Shown here in pieces: positions 6,964 to 13,944 of a stretch of 13,944 nt of DNA; position 1 is the stretch's first letter, and every line of letters starts with the position of its first letter. Position numbers and translations under genes: made by a program. This DNA is from a bacterium. Its GTDB lineage: Bacteria > Bacillota > Clostridia > Oscillospirales > Acutalibacteraceae. Below the pieces are notes generated by a model. It ran no database searches. It worked only from the letters and a program-made list of their open reading frames with translations, and was not told the DNA's origin. The stretch spans positions 1 to 13,944 of the forward strand of contig JAHKZS010000074.1 of the NCBI GenBank assembly GCA_020626545.1, given 5' to 3'.

Positions 6964-7005
6964 CGGAGGATGTTCGAATTTGAACATCCTCCGAAATTTT
7001 TATTT
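6964..7005 (+). terminator. Terminator between converging genes
   Basis: CGGAGGATGTTC (6964-6975), a 6-base loop and GAACATCCTCCG (6982-6993) form a perfect 12-bp stem. AAATTTTTATTTT follows on the + strand, so it ends the symporter operon. The stem is symmetric and lies just past the stop of the - strand Nudix gene. It may also slow transcription from that side, though the - strand T tract is weak (TTGTTATAT). Confidence 0.88.
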
Positions 7006-7689
7006 TATAATTTTAATCGCCGTTTCGGCTTTGTTGATTATCCTTAAATCGTTATCGTAGGAGCAAAGCTTCCGCGCTTGTTGTAAATCCACCCAAATGT
7101 ACTCGGCGATTTCTTCCTCCTGAATATGAACGTTGTCGGTAAACGCCTGAGCCAAGAAGAATACAACATGCTTGCGGATTTTACCGAACGGAGAGTAATC
7201 GCTTACCTCTCTGAAGCCGTCTTTAATCTCGACGTCGAGCGAGGTTTCTTCTTTTATCTCGCGGATAGCGGTTTCCTGTTCGGTTTCGCCGATTTCGATG
7301 TGACCCTTAGGAAAGCTCCAGTACCTTCCGTTGTTGTTTTTAACGAGAAGTATCCGTGTGTTCGCCTTTCCGTTATAAAACACTACGGCGCCGCAACTCT
7401 TTTCGTTAAGACATTTTAGCGAGGTTAGAGTTGTGTTTTTTAAGTAGGAGAACTCGGTTCGAATCTCGGGCTCGTAATAAACGCTGTTTTCCGAAGCGAC
7501 AATAACGCGCTGATCGTCCTCACCGAAAGTAGCTAACGCAATCACGATACCCTTAAAATACTCGTTGACGGGTTTGTCGGAAAGGACATATGCTTTTTTG
7601 CGCTGGGAATTATCTGAGTTAAGATATCCGGAGTAAATATTTTTCGTAAGCTTGCCGAAAATATTTACGCCTACTTTATCCGCTAACAT
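7000..7689 (-). CDS. Nudix hydrolase with degenerate inorganic-pyrophosphatase-like N-terminus
   Basis: The C-terminal half (about 95-229) is a Nudix domain close to the bis(5'-nucleosyl)-tetraphosphatase (Ap4A) group. RYWSFPKGHIEIGE leads into the Nudix box, with Gly129, Glu135, Arg143, Glu144, Glu147 and Glu148 in place; only the box's last Gly is replaced by Ser150. Metal-binding glutamates are intact, so hydrolysis of a nucleoside diphosphate-linked substrate is expected. The N-terminal part (about 30-92: KKAYVLSDKPVNEYFKGIVI, DDQRVIVASEN) resembles the 'dAYvLgvdePv.ef.G.ViAi' core of pyrophosphatases fused to Nudix in related Clostridia, but the acidic catalytic residues are gone and the region is short. 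The ribosome binding site AGGAGGG is complementary to 7698-7703, and the gene follows the membrane protein by 21 bases in the same - strand operon. Confidence 0.85.
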   Translation of the reverse strand: MLADKVGVNIFGKLTKNIYSGYLNSDNSQRKKAYVLSDKPVNEYFKGIVIALATFGEDDQRVIVASENSVYYEPEIRTEFSYLKNTTLTSLKCLNEKSCGAVVFYNGKANTRILLVKNNNGRYWSFPKGHIEIGETEQETAIREIKEETSLDVEIKDGFREVSDYSPFGKIRKHVVFFLAQAFTDNVHIQEEEIAEYIWVDLQQARKLCSYDNDLRIINKAETAIKIIK

Positions 7690-7710
7690 ATCCTTTCCCT
7701 CCTTTATAAA

Positions 7711-9006
7711 TTATTCCGCTTCCGCGTCGTAATCAGTATCTGTATCTGTGTCGTAATCCGAGTTCGAATCAGAATCTTCGCCGGTATCTGTGTCGGTATC
7801 TGTGTCGGTTTCTGTCGATAAGAGTTTCTGAAGACTTGCGAGCTGATCGGAATCAGCCGAGCTGTCTGTGTCGCTTATAAACAGAACATCTGTAATTCCG
7901 TTTTCTTCACATAAGCTTTTAAGGTTTCCGTTATACTGAGTGTAATCTATCGAATAAACTTCCTCGTAGTTATAGGTGAAATATGGTACCGAGGAGTTTC
8001 CTGTCTTGTTGTGGATTATGGCGATTTTACCGCTCGCCTTATCGCTCTCGCTCTTAATTACCTCGAGCGGATTTTTGCCGTACAGGAATACGTCGTATGC
8101 CGAAGCTCCCGACTCCGCGTCCTTATTGTAAACGCTTTCCGCGGTAAATGTTTCGTCGTCCGAAGTTGTGATTGTATTATTTATACTGTACGGGAAATCC
8201 CAGTAAGTTACCGTGTCTATGCCGAGTTCCGAATCGGTTGTGTCGTTATAATAGCCGGTGAAATTCTGTACTGCGGCTTCCTTACACGAACTTAAGGCGA
8301 TTTTAGGTTTCTTCGTCGTATCGACAAAGGATTTATATACGCAGAATCCGCCGAGCGCCGTCGGGTTGTAATCCGAGTCAAAGAAAATATAGTCGTTACA
8401 ATGAGTAGAAAACTCGTTGTAGGTATTGATGTATTTTACCTTTTTGTCGTATTTCTTATAAGCCGCCTTGATGTAGTCCGCCTGAGATTTTGTGGAAATA
8501 CCTTCGTCCGTATTCTTCATACGGTTCGGGAGTCCCGTTTCGATATGAGTCGGAAAAATCGACGAGTAAACATTTACTCCGTTTCCGAGAGTTGATTTAA
8601 CTTCGTTGATGTAATCGGCGTAAGCTTTGGCGTTTTCTTTAGTGCCGTTGAAGGCGGCGAAAGCTTTTGAGTTCCAAACGTAAACTTCGCCGTCGAGAAC
8701 TCCGACGCTTTCTGTATCGTCGTCCTTGATATCGGGTTCCTTAAATGTGATGCTGTCGGTCGGTATGGCCTTGGCTTTAGTTTTAGCGTTTGCCGAAGTA
8801 CCGGTTCCTAAAGTCGCTGTATTTATAGTTGGATCGGTTTTTGTACTTCCGGTGCATACGCAGCTGAATATACAGGAAATAAGCGCTACTATCAGCGCGA
8901 AGATTACGATTCCGGTCGCTATAATTATAACTCTGTTTCTAAATTTTTTATTGACGTGAATTTTACGGTCGTATGACCTGTAACCGCCTCTGTTATTATA
9001 TGCCAT
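7711..9006 (-). CDS. Membrane-anchored DHHW/SGNH-like protein, probably catalytically inactive
   Basis: Residues 1-24 are basic and cytoplasmic, one helix spans about 25-50, and the rest is extracellular. The outer domain (about 100-395) follows the DHHW family (SGNH acylhydrolase-like) pattern: VNVYSSIFPTHIE (144-156); FFDSDYNPTALGGFCVYKSF (208-227), matching the family 'F.rtDHHWt..Ga..aY'; then GKIAIIHNKTGNSSVPYFT (326-344), matching 'k.llvikDSyans..PfL', and YEEVYSIDYTQYNG. The DHHW motif reads DYNP and the Ser motif reads HNKT, so both catalytic His and Ser appear lost. The last 35 residues are an acidic TDTDTD/DSDSNSD tail coded by a 12-base repeat. The domain normally O-acylates or deacylates surface glycans; here it may bind without catalysis. 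AGGAGGC at 9012-9018 precedes the start. Confidence 0.8.
   Translation of the reverse strand: MAYNNRGGYRSYDRKIHVNKKFRNRVIIIATGIVIFALIVALISCIFSCVCTGSTKTDPTINTATLGTGTSANAKTKAKAIPTDSITFKEPDIKDDDTESVGVLDGEVYVWNSKAFAAFNGTKENAKAYADYINEVKSTLGNGVNVYSSIFPTHIETGLPNRMKNTDEGISTKSQADYIKAAYKKYDKKVKYINTYNEFSTHCNDYIFFDSDYNPTALGGFCVYKSFVDTTKKPKIALSSCKEAAVQNFTGYYNDTTDSELGIDTVTYWDFPYSINNTITTSDDETFTAESVYNKDAESGASAYDVFLYGKNPLEVIKSESDKASGKIAIIHNKTGNSSVPYFTYNYEEVYSIDYTQYNGNLKSLCEENGITDVLFISDTDSSADSDQLASLQKLLSTETDTDTDTDTGEDSDSNSDYDTDTDTDYDAEAE
7726..7818 (-). repeat. 12-base tandem repeat coding an acidic Thr-Asp tail
   Basis: On the - strand, units close to GACACAGATACC recur imperfectly and encode residues 397-427 of the DHHW-like protein (STETDTDTDTDTGEDSDS and a second DTDTDTDYD block). 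Slippage could change tail length between strains without shifting the frame. Confidence 0.7.
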
Positions 9007-9067
9007 AACCTGCCTCCTAAAAATAGGCTGTATTCAAATATCCGGCGAAAAAATACATATATACTTT

Positions 9068-9096
9068 ATTATACACTAAAAATATACGGTTTACAA
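9068..9096 (-). promoter_or_regulatory. Sigma-A-type promoter for the - strand operon
   Basis: Read on the - strand there is a -35 TTGTAA (complement of 9091-9096), a 17-base spacer and a consensus -10 TATAAT (complement of 9068-9073). The leader to the start at 9006 is about 55 bases. It fits transcription of the DHHW-like and Nudix genes. Confidence 0.8.
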
Positions 9097-9147
9097 TGCT
9101 TTTTTCGCTTTTTCGGCTTATTTTTTATATAATAATTGATACTGAAC

Positions 9148-9176
9148 TTGCAAGAGCAAATAATATGTGGTAAAAT
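9148..9176 (+). promoter_or_regulatory. Sigma-A-type promoter for the aminotransferase/trpS operon
   Basis: TTGCAA (9148-9153), a 17-base spacer and TAAAAT (9171-9176) with an extended TGG at 9168-9170 lie about 40 bases before the ATG at 9218. AGAGGA at 9206-9211 is the ribosome binding site. It is divergent from the promoter at 9068-9096, with about 50 bases between the two -35 elements. Confidence 0.75.
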
Positions 9177-9217
9177 TCTAAGGTATGGTTAATTATTTAT
9201 TGAAAAGAGGATGTTAA

Positions 9218-10405
9218 ATGGAATACAAGTTTTCTGATAGAACCAATAACCTTAAACCCAGCGCGATTAGAGAGATTTTTAAGTACGCCGCTGACCCGGA
9301 GGTAGTATCGCTTTCCGCGGGAAATCCCTCTCCGGACGCGTTTCCGATCAAGGAACTAGAGGAGATTTCCGCCCGTCTGTTTAAGGAAAATCCTATCGGA
9401 CTGCTTCAGTACAGCGTCACCGAGGGATACGCTCCGCTTAGAGAACATCTAAAGAATTATATGAACGAAAAGTATAATATCGGTACTGACGACGACGATA
9501 TTTTAATTACAACGGGAGCCCAGCAGATTATGGATTTCTCCACAAAGGCGCTCGTTAACGAAAAGGAAGTTATAATAACCGAGGCTCCGAGCTTTATCGG
9601 CTCGCTGAATTCTTTTCGAGCCTATAACGCTAAGCTCGTCGGAGTGCCTGTCGAGAGCGACGGTATGAATATCGAGCTTCTCGAAAAAGCGCTTAAGGAA
9701 AATGATAACGTTAGATTTATCTATACAATCCCGAACTTCCAAAATCCCTCGGGCGTTACAATGAGCCTTGAAAAGAGAAAGAAGCTCTATGAGCTCGCCT
9801 GCAAGTACAATGTGCTTATTTTAGAGGACAACCCCTACGGAGATTTAAGATACAGCGGAGACTTTATCCCCGCGATTAAAACTCTCGACACCGAGGGCCG
9901 CGTTATCTACGCGGGAAGTTTCAGCAAGGTTATCTCTCCCGGTATCCGCGTAGCTTACGTTATAGCGCCTAAGCCGATTATCCAGAAACTGACTGTTTGT
10001 AAGCAGGGAAGCGACGTCCATACTAATATTTGGTCGCAGATGCTATGCTATGAGTTTTTAACTAAATACGACTTTGAGGCTCATCTCGAAAAGTTGAGAA
10101 CCATTTACCGTAAAAAAGCTAAGTTCGCTATGGATTTACTCGATAAATACTGCGCTCCCGAAATTACCTACGATAAGATAGACGGCGGTCTGTTTATCTG
10201 GTGTAAGCTTCCGAGCGGAGTCGATATGCCCGATTACGTCAAGAAAGCTATCGAGCGAAAGGTTTGTGTAGTACCGGGTAACGCGTTTTTGACCGACGAA
10301 AACGACAGCTCCGATGGATTTAGAATCAACTTCTCCACTCCGACCGACGAACAGCTCGAAAAGGGTATTAAAGTGCTCGGAGAGCTTATAAAAGAACTTG
10401 TTTAA
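9218..10405 (+). CDS. PLP-dependent aminotransferase, class I/II (2-aminoadipate/MocR-like type)
   Basis: This 395-residue fold-type I transaminase shows SLSAGNPSPDAFP (31-43), LQYSVTEGYAPLREHL (63-78), NPSG (176-179; Asn176 contacts PLP), EDNPYGDLRY (203-212; Asp204 binds the pyridine N), SFSKVISPGIRVAY (234-247; Lys237 forms the Schiff base, Arg244 binds phosphate) and DGFRINFSTP near the C-terminus with the carboxylate-binding Arg. The family includes 2-aminoadipate, aromatic and branched-chain transaminases, and substrate cannot be assigned. There is no DNA-binding wHTH domain, so this is a stand-alone enzyme and not a MocR regulator. The gene shares an operon with trpS, starting right after a good promoter; a role with aromatic amino acids is possible but unproven. 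Confidence 0.9.
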   Translation: MEYKFSDRTNNLKPSAIREIFKYAADPEVVSLSAGNPSPDAFPIKELEEISARLFKENPIGLLQYSVTEGYAPLREHLKNYMNEKYNIGTDDDDILITTGAQQIMDFSTKALVNEKEVIITEAPSFIGSLNSFRAYNAKLVGVPVESDGMNIELLEKALKENDNVRFIYTIPNFQNPSGVTMSLEKRKKLYELACKYNVLILEDNPYGDLRYSGDFIPAIKTLDTEGRVIYAGSFSKVISPGIRVAYVIAPKPIIQKLTVCKQGSDVHTNIWSQMLCYEFLTKYDFEAHLEKLRTIYRKKAKFAMDLLDKYCAPEITYDKIDGGLFIWCKLPSGVDMPDYVKKAIERKVCVVPGNAFLTDENDSSDGFRINFSTPTDEQLEKGIKVLGELIKELV

Positions 10406-10416
10406 TGAGGTGCAAT

Positions 10417-11412
10417 ATGGAAACAGAAAAGAAAAAAGTCGCGCTTAGTTTAATCCAGCCCAGCGGAACAATTACGCTCGGAAACTACCTAGGCGCTATC
10501 AGAAACTGGGTTAAAATGCAGGACGAGTTTAACTGTATTTTCGCCTTAGCCGATTTACACACAATCACCGTCCGCCAGGAACCCGCTAAAATGCGCAAAA
10601 ATATTATAGACGCCTACGCTTCAATTTTAGCGTGCGGTATAGATGTAGAAAAAACATTGTTCTTTATTCAGAGCCATGTCCATACTCACGCCGAGCTCGC
10701 TTGGATTTTGAACTGTTATACTCAGTTCGGCGAGCTTTCGAGAATGACTCAGTTTAAGGACAAGAGCGCTAAGCACGCCGATAATATTAACGCCGGACTC
10801 TTTACTTATCCGTCGCTGATGGCGGCTGATATCCTGCTTTATCAGGCGGACTGCGTTCCCGTAGGAGCCGACCAGATGCAGCATCTCGAGCTCGCGCGCG
10901 ATATAGCTAACCGCTTTAACGGACTTTATCCGAACGTGTTTAAAGTTCCCGAGGCGTATATCCCGAAAACAGGCGCGAGGGTAATGAGCCTTCAGGATCC
11001 GACTAAAAAGATGAGTAAATCCGACGAAAACGTTAACGGATGCGTACATCTTCTCGATCCTCCCGAGGTCATTATGAAGAAGTTCAAGCGCGCCGTTACC
11101 GACAGCGAGGCCTGTGTGCGTTACGGCGAGGGCAAGGACGGTATAAACAACCTTATGGATATTTACGGAGCTGTTACGGGACTTACCCGCGAGCAGATTG
11201 AGCACGACTTCGACGGTAAGGGCTACGGCGACTTTAAAACCGCCGTGGGCGAGGCTGTAGTCGAGGCGTTGAGACCTGTTAAGGAAGAATACGAGAAGCT
11301 TATCGCCGATAAAGCGTATCTCGAAAGCTGTTACAGAAAGGCGGACGAAATCGCGCTTAAAATTTCGTCAAGAACTCTCGCTAAGGCTAAGAAAAAAATC
11401 GGATTTATATAA
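10417..11412 (+). CDS. trpS: Tryptophanyl-tRNA synthetase
   Basis: This 331-residue class Ic synthetase charges tRNA-Trp with tryptophan. IQPSGTITLGNYLGAIRNW (13-31) contains the HIGH-equivalent TLGN, FALADLHTIT (42-51) and QSHVHTHAELAWILNC (85-100) build the Trp pocket, PVGADQMQHLELARDIA (148-164) is the classical family motif, and KMSKS is at 198-202. Length fits the bacterial family. The ATG at 10417 is chosen because GAGGTG (10407-10412) lies just before it and most TrpS proteins begin a few residues before QPSG; an in-frame ATG at 10405 overlaps the aminotransferase stop and would add four residues. It is the second gene of the operon from 9148. Confidence 0.95.
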   Translation: METEKKKVALSLIQPSGTITLGNYLGAIRNWVKMQDEFNCIFALADLHTITVRQEPAKMRKNIIDAYASILACGIDVEKTLFFIQSHVHTHAELAWILNCYTQFGELSRMTQFKDKSAKHADNINAGLFTYPSLMAADILLYQADCVPVGADQMQHLELARDIANRFNGLYPNVFKVPEAYIPKTGARVMSLQDPTKKMSKSDENVNGCVHLLDPPEVIMKKFKRAVTDSEACVRYGEGKDGINNLMDIYGAVTGLTREQIEHDFDGKGYGDFKTAVGEAVVEALRPVKEEYEKLIADKAYLESCYRKADEIALKISSRTLAKAKKKIGFI

Positions 11413-11420
11413 AAAACCGG

Positions 11421-11455
11421 GCTGTACGAGTTTATCGTACAGCATTTTTCTTTTC
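11421..11455 (+). terminator. Terminator after trpS
   Basis: GCTGTACGA (11421-11429), loop of 5 bases and TCGTACAGC (11435-11443) form a perfect 9-bp stem, followed by ATTTTTCTTTTC. It starts 8 bases after the trpS stop codon. Confidence 0.85.
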
Positions 11456-11506
11456 GCTCGCAATAATAACCAAAAAGCCTGCGGAAATTTTATACATAAT
11501 TCACAA

Positions 11507-11535
11507 TTGATTTTGTTACAAATTAGTTATAAAAT
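11507..11535 (+). promoter_or_regulatory. Probable promoter of the large secreted protein
   Basis: TTGATT (11507-11512), a 17-base spacer and TAAAAT (11530-11535) are well spaced. A second -10-like TATAAT at 11547-11552 has no good -35. The leader is A/T-rich and about 50 bases long, and AAAGGAGAG at 11581-11589 is the ribosome binding site for the ATG at 11597. The rest of the 184-base gap holds only the trpS terminator. Confidence 0.55.
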
Positions 11536-11596
11536 AGTAGATGAATTATAATATATTTTTATTATAACGGAAATTTTTGCAAAGGAGAGAAAGAAA

Positions 11597-13944
11597 ATGC
11601 AAATGTTCAAAAAATCAGTTGCTTTAGTGCTTTCCGTTCTTATGTTACTGTCTATGCTCACAGTAGCTGCCGGAATGTCTGCTTTTGCGGCTGAAACTTA
11701 CAAGGTAACGGCTAAAAACACTCAGGGTGTGTTTGCCGATGTTTCCAAGACCTATAAGGCAGGGGACGAGTTTGACCTTAACGTTTATTTAACAGCGGAT
11801 CAGCTTCTCGCAGACGGTCAGCTTGATGTAAAATTTGATCCCACAGCGTTATTTGCTACTAAAATCACTAAGGGTACTCCGTTCTCCGGAGATGCTGTAT
11901 CTTTTGTCGGTGCAGGTGCTAATAGCGAGAAATATCAGAACAAAAACAGCTGTGTTGCTATCAACTTCACATGTGGTATTGACGCTGCCAATTACTCAAC
12001 ATCATCGATTTTCTTCACAGTTCACTTCAAGGTTAAGGACGCAATCAACGCGGACCAGACTATTGATGTGGATGTAGAGATTCTCGACGGTATCGAAGAT
12101 GAGTACGATTTATCTACACGTTTTGCTTATATTGACAGTCATGCGACAGTTGCCGCTCAGAAGGATAACTTCTCGATGACTGCCGAATTAACAGGCGGCT
12201 CTACAGAGCCCGAAACTCAGCCTGCAACACAGGCTCCCACAACAGAAGCTCCCACAACACAGGCTCCTACAACCGCAGCTCCTACAACCAAGGCTCCCGA
12301 TACTTATACAGTATACTTCACAGACGCTCTCGGTTGGGGTGCTCCCAACATCTACTACTGGAACGACGGTCCCGAATGGCCCGGCACAGCTATGACTTTA
12401 GATCAGGAAGATAACGGCTTCGGTCAGAAGGTTTATAAGGCTACTGTTCCCGCAAGCGCTGCGGGTATCGTATTCAACGGCGGCGGAAAACAGACTGTAG
12501 ATATTAAGTCTGACATCAAAGACGGCGCTCAGTGGTATCCTATCAATGAGAAAGACAGCCAGGGCCACTACAAAGTAGAGCTCGCAGGCGGCGAACAGCC
12601 TACAACAGAGGCTCAGGAAACAACTACTCCTGTAGGCGATAAGGACTATTACCTCTTCGGTTATATCAACGGCGCTAACTACGCTTGCGAAGACGACGCC
12701 GCTAATATGGGCGACTATAAGTTCGTAAACGGTAAAGTTACAGCTACATTCGACCAGACAAGCTATGTTGCTGTTAAAGAAGACGGTAACGCTAACTGGT
12801 ATATGACTGACGGCTGGCAGGGTGAAGTAAGCTCCGCTACACTTTACAATACAACTTCTCTCGGAACTGACGCTAACAAGCTTTATGTTCCCGGTAATGT
12901 AGAAGTTGAATTTACTCTCGTTAAGAATGGCGACGGTACATTAACACTTTCTTATACAACTAAGCAGGAACCCACAACTGCTGAACCCACAGAAGCTACT
13001 ACAGCTAAACCTACAGAAGCTACCGAGCCGACAACAGCGGCTCCCGAGCAGACGACAGCCGCTCCCGAGCAGACAACAGCGGCTCCCGAGCAGACAACAG
13101 CGGCTCCTGAGGAAACAACAGTCGCTCCTACAACTAAGACTCTCGAAATGTACACATTCTATTATCTGCCCTCCGCAGAGCAGGAAGCAGCAGGTAATAC
13201 ATACAAGCTCAACTTCAACGATCCTAACGGAACTAATCCTGAAAACTGGCATCAGTACACATTCGTTCAGACTCCTATCAAGATGAACGGCGTAAACCTC
13301 TACAGCGTATCTGTTCCCAAGGATTTTGATGATGTAACAGTATTACAGTATCAGGTATATAACGGCAACGATTGGGTATCTGAGAACAAGTTTGCTAACG
13401 TTAAACTCAGCGATTACAACAACCAGGTTGTAAGATCTGACGGTACAATCGAGCCTGAACAGCCGACAACAGTAGCTCCCGAGGAGACAACAGCAGCTCC
13501 CGAGGAGACAACAGCAGCTCCCGAGGAAACAACAGTTGCTCCCGAGGAAACAACAGTTGCTCCCGAGCCGACAACCGAAGCTCCCGAGCCGACAACAGTT
13601 GCTCCCGAGCCGACAACAGTAGCTCCTCAGCCGACAACTGTAGCTCCTCAGCCCACAACAGCAGAGCCCACTAAGGCTACACAGGCTCCGACAATTGCTC
13701 CTTCTAAGGTTGACTTTAACAAGCCTGTTGATGAAGCTTCAGCTGTAAACGCTATTTCTAAGGCTAAGTCCGACGGCGATCCCAAGGGATCCAAGTTCAG
13801 CGGTCTTAAAGCTAAGGTTGCCAAGACTACCAAGAAATCCAACAAGGTTACTTGGAATAAGGTTTCAGGCGCTAAGAAGTATATCGTAATGGGTAACAAG
13901 TGCGGTAAGACTAACGGTAAGTTTAACGCGTTCAAGAAGCTCAA
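11597..13944 (+). CDS. Secreted multi-module starch-binding surface protein (3' end beyond the window)
   Basis: The frame is open for 782 codons from ATG 11597 to the window edge. A signal peptide (1-31, cleavage near AFA|AE) is followed by a beta-sandwich at about 34-198 that resembles cohesin-like domains (AGDEFDLNVYL, GQLDVKFDPTAL, FFTVHFKVKDA). A Thr/Pro linker (203-235) leads to a CBM26-like starch-binding module at about 236-315 (GWGAPNIYYWNDGPEWPGT, IVFNGGGKQTVDI; aromatics Tyr253, Tyr254, Trp255, Trp261). A module at 350-455 starts YYLFGYINGANYACE and resembles modules in ruminococcal starch proteins. A further beta module lies at 517-615, then a long Thr/Ala/Pro/Glu linker, then an Fn3-like repeat start (FSGLKAKVAKTTKKSNKVTW; GAKKYIVMGNKCG). 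It probably binds starch at the cell surface and may belong to an amylosome. Whether it ends in a dockerin or sorting signal is outside the window. Confidence 0.85.
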   Translation, partial: MQMFKKSVALVLSVLMLLSMLTVAAGMSAFAAETYKVTAKNTQGVFADVSKTYKAGDEFDLNVYLTADQLLADGQLDVKFDPTALFATKITKGTPFSGDAVSFVGAGANSEKYQNKNSCVAINFTCGIDAANYSTSSIFFTVHFKVKDAINADQTIDVDVEILDGIEDEYDLSTRFAYIDSHATVAAQKDNFSMTAELTGGSTEPETQPATQAPTTEAPTTQAPTTAAPTTKAPDTYTVYFTDALGWGAPNIYYWNDGPEWPGTAMTLDQEDNGFGQKVYKATVPASAAGIVFNGGGKQTVDIKSDIKDGAQWYPINEKDSQGHYKVELAGGEQPTTEAQETTTPVGDKDYYLFGYINGANYACEDDAANMGDYKFVNGKVTATFDQTSYVAVKEDGNANWYMTDGWQGEVSSATLYNTTSLGTDANKLYVPGNVEVEFTLVKNGDGTLTLSYTTKQEPTTAEPTEATTAKPTEATEPTTAAPEQTTAAPEQTTAAPEQTTAAPEETTVAPTTKTLEMYTFYYLPSAEQEAAGNTYKLNFNDPNGTNPENWHQYTFVQTPIKMNGVNLYSVSVPKDFDDVTVLQYQVYNGNDWVSENKFANVKLSDYNNQVVRSDGTIEPEQPTTVAPEETTAAPEETTAAPEETTVAPEETTVAPEPTTEAPEPTTVAPEPTTVAPQPTTVAPQPTTAEPTKATQAPTIAPSKVDFNKPVDEASAVNAISKAKSDGDPKGSKFSGLKAKVAKTTKKSNKVTWNKVSGAKKYIVMGNKCGKTNGKFNAFKKL
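12203..12300 (+). repeat. Degenerate Thr/Pro linker repeat between the first two modules
   Basis: About six 15-base units of the APTTx type (APTTE, APTTQ, APTTA, APTTK) separate the cohesin-like and CBM26-like modules. This looks like a flexible, probably glycosylated linker. Confidence 0.7.
13031..13129 (+). repeat. 21-base minisatellite coding TTAAPEQ units
   Basis: Four nearly identical 21-base units (first unit ACAACAGCGGCTCCCGAGCA plus G) and a partial fifth encode heptapeptides TTAAPEQ. The third unit repeats the first exactly and the second differs at only two bases. They link the module at 350-455 to that at 517-615. Confidence 0.85.
13466..13669 (+). repeat. 21-base minisatellite coding TTxAPEx/TTVAPQP units
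   Basis: Nine 21-base units plus a partial unit encode TTVAPEE, TTAAPEE, TTVAPEP, TTEAPEP and TTVAPQP heptapeptides. The units are related to those at 13031-13129 and separate the last beta module from the Fn3-like region. Confidence 0.85.

Noticed and set aside
10627..11205. 192-codon open frame on the - strand
   Set aside because: It lies antisense to the conserved core of trpS and matches nothing I recognise.
11835..12077. 80-codon + strand frame inside the secreted protein gene
   Set aside because: It is out of frame with the 782-codon gene that starts at 11597 with a signal peptide and a ribosome binding site.
12941..13658. Several - strand frames rich in Cys, Ser, Gly or Leu repeats
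   Set aside because: They are reverse readings of the Thr/Ala/Pro/Glu-coding minisatellites of the large secreted protein and have no start signals of their own.
13031..13669. Regularly spaced repeats that could suggest a CRISPR array
   Set aside because: The units are contiguous 21-base tandem repeats without unique spacers and are translated in frame as linker heptapeptides.

Overview
The window looks like a chromosome segment from a low-to-mid-GC, Gram-positive gut anaerobe of the Ruminococcus type (Oscillospiraceae), possibly close to the starch-degrading R. bromii group. Three things point there. There is a secreted type I-like dockerin protein. There is a large secreted modular protein with a CBM26-like starch-binding module, Thr/Pro linkers and a terminal Trp/Lys/Gly repeat typical of ruminococcal surface proteins. 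Strong AGGAGG-like ribosome binding sites precede many of the genes. The genus is inferred from protein style, not from a marker gene.

Left part (1-3928, + strand): a tightly packed run of genes with overlaps or gaps of a few bases. It holds the Ser/Lys-rich tail of a truncated gene, a short secreted dockerin-only protein (GTG start), an HPr-kinase-like ATPase, a PqqD-like protein, a soluble S26-like (Ser-His) peptidase, an NAD(P)H-hydrate epimerase domain with an unusual C-terminal extension, and an SseB-family protein. The run ends in a clear intrinsic terminator. The kinase/PqqD/peptidase trio resembles accessory genes of RiPP (for example lasso peptide) clusters, but no cyclase, radical SAM enzyme or classical precursor is visible. 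Its translational coupling to a secreted dockerin protein is the most intriguing arrangement here.

Middle part: a second + strand operon (3937-6944) encodes an EamA-type exporter, a HAD phosphatase and a sodium:alanine symporter. It starts only 8 bases after the terminator's T run and ends in a 12-bp perfect hairpin. Converging on it from the - strand (9006-7000) are a membrane-anchored, apparently catalytically dead DHHW/SGNH-like protein and a Nudix hydrolase with a degenerate pyrophosphatase-like N-terminus.

Right part: a 211-base divergent promoter region (two promoters, each with a 17-bp spacer) starts the - strand pair and a + strand pair, a PLP-dependent aminotransferase and tryptophanyl-tRNA synthetase, which end in a terminator at 11421-11455. 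A new promoter then drives a secreted multi-module protein of more than 782 residues that runs off the right edge. It has a signal peptide, a cohesin-like beta-sandwich, a CBM26-like module, two further beta modules, minisatellite-coded Thr/Ala/Pro/Glu linkers and the start of an Fn3-like repeat. The dockerin protein on the left and this protein on the right would both fit a cell-surface starch-degrading (amylosome-like) apparatus. No tRNA, rRNA, CRISPR array, insertion sequence or integrase was seen, and no gene-free stretch exceeds 300 bases.
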